From Bradyrhizobium betae (lineage in GTDB: Bacteria > Pseudomonadota > Alphaproteobacteria > Rhizobiales > Xanthobacteraceae): a stretch of 64,000 bases of DNA. Where the stretch lies: NCBI RefSeq assembly GCF_004123905.1, contig NZ_MZXW01000005.1, forward strand, positions 141,541 to 205,540. The letters are read 5' to 3'. A program made the position numbers and the translations under genes. Of this stretch, positions 60,772 to 64,000 are shown piece by piece; position 1 is the stretch's first letter, and each line of letters begins with the position of its first letter. Under the pieces are notes generated by a model. It was given only the letters and a program-made list of their open reading frames with translations. It was not told where the DNA came from and searched no databases.

Positions 60772-62247
60772 CTAAGCCTTCGTCACATGCACCTTCGCGG
60801 TCTTGCCGTCGTTCCATTTGCCGTCGAGCGCGCGCTCGATCTGGGCGGCGAGTTGCAGCAGGAGGCCGTCATTGGCCTGCTTGGCGATCGCCTGGATGCC
60901 GAGCGGCAGGCCGTGATCCTGTGTTGCCATCGGCATCGAGATCGCGGGCATGCCGCAGAGATTGGCGAGCGGCGTGAAGGCGAAGAAGCGCCAGAGATTA
61001 CCGAACCAGTCGAGCACATCGGGATTGTCGGAGATGGTGAGATATTCCCTGGTGCCGACCTTCGGCGTCGGCAGCGCGGTGATCGGCGTCAGGATGACGT
61101 CCCACTGTTCGAAGAACGCGCCGAAGCCGCGTGAGGTCGTGTTGAACACGCCCTGCATCTTCGCCCGCTCCGCGAAGGTCGTATGGCGGCCGGCTTCCCA
61201 GATCCGGATGTTCATGGGTTCGATGAGATCTTCCGGCGGCTTCTCCAGCCCGCGCGCGGCGAGCATGTTGGAGATCACCACCGCAAAATTGCTGATGTAG
61301 CAGGTGGTCTGCGCCTCGAACGCGGCGCGGAAGTCGAGCTCGGGCAGCGCATAGTCGACGTGATGGCCGAGGCCTTCGAGGAAGCGGCCGGTCTTCTCCA
61401 GCTCGGCGGCGATCTCAGGCGTCGCGGTGTAATCGCCCCAGCTGTGCGACAGCGCGATGCGGAGCTTGCCCGGATCGCGCTTGATCATCTCCGAATAGGG
61501 CTGCGCCGTGGTCCAGAACGGCATGAACTCGCCGGGCGCAGGCCCGCGGGCGTGATCGACGAAGGCGGCGGTGTCGCGCACGCTGCGCGACTGGCAGCCC
61601 TGGATCGAGACGAGGCCAGTGAGATCGGACATGTGCGGTGCCAGCGAGAACACACCGCGCGAGACTTTCAGCCCGATATTGCCGTTGACGCCGGCGGGAA
61701 TGCGGATCGAGCCGCCACCGTCGGTCGCATGTGCGATCGGCACCACGCCGGCGGCAACCATCGCCGCGCTGCCCGCGGACGAGCCGCAGGTGGTGTAGTC
61801 GGTATTCCACGGATTGCGCGTCACATAGACGGCCGGATTGTCAGCCGAGCTGCACACGCCGAATTCCGGCGTCGTGGTGCGCCCGATCAAATTGAGGCCG
61901 GCCTGGCGGAATTTGCCGGTGAGGAACGTATCGGCGCTGGCGCGGTTGCCGCGCATCAGCAGCGAGCCCATTTCCTGGAGCCGGCCCTTCATGGTGGGTC
62001 CCAGATCCTTCATCAGGAAGGGCAGGCCGGCGAACGGGCCGGCGAGGTTAGCGCCGTCCTTGGCGGGATCGGCGATCACGTCCTCGAACAGCTCGACCAC
62101 GCCCGACAGCGCCGGATTGACCTTGGCGACGCCCGCGGCAGCCTGGCGGGCCAGTTCCTTTGCCGTCAGCTCGCCCTTGCGGACGCGTGCCGCGAGGCCG
62201 ACGCCATCGTGTTGCGCCCATTCATTCCAGGTCATCGGCAAAGTCAT
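60772..62247 (-). CDS. Amidase-signature hydrolase
   Basis: 491 residues of the amidase signature family: Lys in FLMKDLG, cis-Ser in GSSAGSAAMVAAG and nucleophile Ser in DGGGSIRIPA (typical Ser-Ser-Lys triad). The overall layout is like 6-aminohexanoate-cyclic-dimer hydrolase and related amidases. ATG at 62247 with AGGGGAT about 10 nt upstream; longer frame to 62289 is less likely. It may act in the nitrogen-heterocycle route with the next gene. Confidence 0.9.
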   Translation of the reverse strand: MTLPMTWNEWAQHDGVGLAARVRKGELTAKELARQAAAGVAKVNPALSGVVELFEDVIADPAKDGANLAGPFAGLPFLMKDLGPTMKGRLQEMGSLLMRGNRASADTFLTGKFRQAGLNLIGRTTTPEFGVCSSADNPAVYVTRNPWNTDYTTCGSSAGSAAMVAAGVVPIAHATDGGGSIRIPAGVNGNIGLKVSRGVFSLAPHMSDLTGLVSIQGCQSRSVRDTAAFVDHARGPAPGEFMPFWTTAQPYSEMIKRDPGKLRIALSHSWGDYTATPEIAAELEKTGRFLEGLGHHVDYALPELDFRAAFEAQTTCYISNFAVVISNMLAARGLEKPPEDLIEPMNIRIWEAGRHTTFAERAKMQGVFNTTSRGFGAFFEQWDVILTPITALPTPKVGTREYLTISDNPDVLDWFGNLWRFFAFTPLANLCGMPAISMPMATQDHGLPLGIQAIAKQANDGLLLQLAAQIERALDGKWNDGKTAKVHVTKA

Positions 62248-62358
62248 GAAATCAAAATCCCCTAAGGTGCGGCGCCACCTTTTTCGCAAGGCCCCGCGTT
62301 TATCAACTGAGCCGGCGCGAAGGGCAGGGTTGCGCGGGGCGGAGGGGTCGCGGCATCA

Positions 62359-63459
62359 TCAAGACAGTCGCGCGATCACCGCAACCGGGCCGCCGCCCGC
62401 CGGCCCCTGATGCTCGGCCCCGCCGGACACATAGACCGCGCCGGTGCCGGCAAGGCCCGCGATCAGGCCGCCAACCGCCGCGCGGGCGTGGCGTGTCGAG
62501 CTGATGTCGGTATCTTCCAGCATGGTGTGGCGGAAGCCGCGCACGTTGCCATCAGGCGAGGCCTCGGCCTTGGCGAAGATGTTGACGAGCTCGCGGCCCG
62601 GCTGCGGCGTCGTGCCAAGCCCAACGCTCTCCAACGCCGACATCACCGCGGGAGCATCGATCGCATCGCTCATCACGGCATGCCCGATTTCGAATTCGCT
62701 CGCTGAAGCCTTCGAGCTGCCGAGCACGATAACGACGTTATGCATCAGCTCGATCCCCGATGAGGTCGAGGCGACCCTCGAGAACAGATCGTAGCGTCGC
62801 AGCACGTCCTCGTCGCGGACATCGGGTGCGATCTCGCCGAGCGCAACGCCAACGCCGAGCGCGGAGGCGCCGCGCGAATAGGCCATCGAGCTATAAGCGC
62901 TCGTCGTCACCGTTTTGCTGCCGCGCGCGTTTGCCGCCTCGACACGGTCGCTGGTGAGCAGCGGGCACTTGATCTGCACGAAATGGACGTCAGCGGGATC
63001 GGTGATGCCGGCGTCGTCCATCGCGGCCTTCACCGCCTTGGCCGTCTCCGTGATCTGGGCGGAGCGGCCGAGCTCCTCGGGCAGGAAATCCCGCGTGTGC
63101 GCCATGCCGATGCTCAGGCGCTTGCCGGACAGGCCTGCCGGTCGCTCGGCCTCGCTGCGGGTGAACACGGTGATGTGCGGGCTGAGCACGCCTTCGGTAC
63201 CGCCGGACATCACGAAGGCGATGCGCTGCTCGACCGCCTCTGGCGACAGCCCGAGTTTTGGTGCCAGTGCCGTGCACAGCGCCGCGACCGCATACTCCCG
63301 GGTGAAATCGTTGACGCCGCCATTGCCCTCGGTCTTGCCGAGGATGGCCAGGATCGATGTGGGATCGATTTCGCCGGAGCCGATCATGCTCATGAGGCCG
63401 GAGACGTCGCCGGGTCCCTTGGTGGCGACCTTGAAGATGCCGACCGAAGTGGTGCGCAT
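62359..63459 (-). CDS. Cyanuric acid amidohydrolase / barbiturase (ring-opening)
   Basis: 366 residues of the AtzD/TrzD-barbiturase family with three repeated domains: FKVATKGPGD, AFVMSGGTEGVLSPHITVF, the middle domain region VHFVQIKCPLLT and SKTVTTSAYSSMAYSRGASALGVGVAL, and the final GGEHQGPAGGGP-like GGAEHQGPAGGGPVAVIAR. It hydrolyses cyanuric acid or a pyrimidine-like ring, giving carboxybiuret or ureidomalonate. The amidase downstream on the same strand, 111 nt away, may hydrolyse a product. Which ring it uses cannot be told. Confidence 0.88.
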   Translation of the reverse strand: MRTTSVGIFKVATKGPGDVSGLMSMIGSGEIDPTSILAILGKTEGNGGVNDFTREYAVAALCTALAPKLGLSPEAVEQRIAFVMSGGTEGVLSPHITVFTRSEAERPAGLSGKRLSIGMAHTRDFLPEELGRSAQITETAKAVKAAMDDAGITDPADVHFVQIKCPLLTSDRVEAANARGSKTVTTSAYSSMAYSRGASALGVGVALGEIAPDVRDEDVLRRYDLFSRVASTSSGIELMHNVVIVLGSSKASASEFEIGHAVMSDAIDAPAVMSALESVGLGTTPQPGRELVNIFAKAEASPDGNVRGFRHTMLEDTDISSTRHARAAVGGLIAGLAGTGAVYVSGGAEHQGPAGGGPVAVIARLS

Positions 63460-63542
63460 TGGTAGTCCTCAGTTCGGTGGTCCGGCGGGTCAACCAGCCG
63501 TGGAACGGGGGCGCGTGTCAAGGTGCAAGCGGTCATCTCTCA

Positions 63543-63674
63543 CCGTCACCCTGAGGTGGCCGCTTCTTCAGCGGCCCTCGAAGGGCGACGGCCCGGCTGC
63601 ATCCGGGCCGTACATCCTTCGAGGCTCACTCCGCGGCGCCTCTGGCGCCGCGGAGTGAGCACCTCAGGATGACG
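63543..63674. repeat. Two-hairpin dispersed repeat, copy A
   Basis: GGCCGC-TTCTTCA-GCGGCC (63558-63576), then a perfect 17-bp stem GCTCACTCCGCGGCGCC / GGCGCCGCGGAGTGAGC (63624-63660) with a 3-nt loop. Flanks (CCTGAGG, CTCGAAGGGCGACGGCCCGG, ATCCTTCGAGG) match copy B at 16222 in the opposite orientation. Confidence 0.85.
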
Positions 63675-63699
63675 GAGCTCGCGTCGGAGCGACGGTAGC

Positions 63700-64000
63700 C
63701 GGATGGAGCGGGGCGCAACCCGGTACAGTCTCCCGCATTCCGCTGCGCTCCATCCGGGCCACGAGAGCTTGTGCTGCCCGACGGGCAAAACACCCCGCCA
63801 ATTGGTCAATCAGTCTCGATCAAAATATTCCACTTTACCGAAATTCTGTTTTGGCGTATGTGGCGCCCATCCCCGCTCATCCTTGAGGGGCGATCGTACG
63901 TCGTCACGATATGCGAGCGGGGTTGCGGTGGACGCGGCAGCGTCGTGCGCGAGAGGTCAAGGGCAGGGCGGGTAGTCCCTGTGAGCCCGTGGCCGCGTGC
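63700..64000. repeat. Right-end dispersed repeat, cut by the window edge
   Basis: Includes the 24-bp block AAAATATTCCACTTTACCGA (63824), shared with 38826, followed by the region GCCCATCCCCGCTCATCC and on to the edge. It resembles a long repeat found in Bradyrhizobium intergenic DNA (from memory). No gene seen. Confidence 0.5.

Overview
The window is high-GC alphaproteobacterial chromosome, most like Bradyrhizobium or a close relative. The gene content fits: dnaG followed by rpoD, an RpoH-type sigma factor beside an rluD-like pseudouridine synthase, a DUF6476-type protein, many stand-alone regulators, and broad acyl-CoA, aromatic and sugar-acid catabolism. Several families of palindromic intergenic repeats typical of that group are also present. 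No rRNA, CRISPR array, complete prophage or intact insertion sequence was seen. There is one tRNA gene, tRNA-Glu(CTC), at 34357-34431. Coding density is high and most of the chromosome is ordinary.

Layout. 1-3.3 kb: end of an epoxide hydrolase, an acyl-CoA synthetase, a MarR regulator, a SnoaL-like protein and a small membrane protein. 3.3-8.6 kb: hybrid histidine kinase, a transglutaminase-like protein with a small partner, and an ArsR regulator driving two SRPBCC proteins. 8.6-16.2 kb: LVIVD-repeat secreted protein, LysE exporter, DUF3592 protein, N-formylglutamate amidohydrolase, two more transglutaminase-like proteins, a gamma-glutamylcyclotransferase and a short chlorite-dismutase-family heme protein. 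16.5-21.1 kb: dnaG and rpoD. 21.1-23.5 kb: a visibly AT-richer island with a three-Cys-motif (Gp37/Gp68) protein, its partner TcmP and a 100-aa orphan; this is the best candidate for a poorly described system. 23.5-34.3 kb: housekeeping and envelope genes, GGDEF protein, rpoH, rluD. 34.3-39.2 kb: tRNA-Glu, stress-type genes (CBS, YbaK), a hydrolase, a TacAT-type toxin-antitoxin pair, a truncated UPF0158 gene and a repeat-rich stretch. 39.2-52 kb: D-aminoacylase-like hydrolase with a CobW GTPase, TetR/tautomerase divergon, chemoreceptor, a racemase-like protein without its usual cysteines, and a single-chain biotin-dependent carboxylase with an AcoR-like activator. 52-64 kb: flavin reductase/LLM monooxygenase pair, KDGal kinase and KDPGal aldolase, PoxB pyruvate oxidase, a double-hotdog thioesterase, a Glyoxalase_8/Lon-N/Clp-N fusion, an amidase and a cyanuric-acid/barbiturate ring-opening hydrolase.

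Genes that work together: 8550-7264 (ArsR and two SRPBCC), 38684-37821 (antitoxin and toxin), 53928-52217 (monooxygenase and reductase), 54169-55730 (galactonate branch, with pyruvate oxidase downstream), 63459-60772 (ring-opening hydrolase and amidase), 46758-52012 (carboxylase and activator, link inferred only). Candidate operators were read directly upstream of the arsR, tetR and tacA-type genes. Start sites were re-chosen by ribosome-binding sites where the longest frame ran into a repeat or into antisense sequence.
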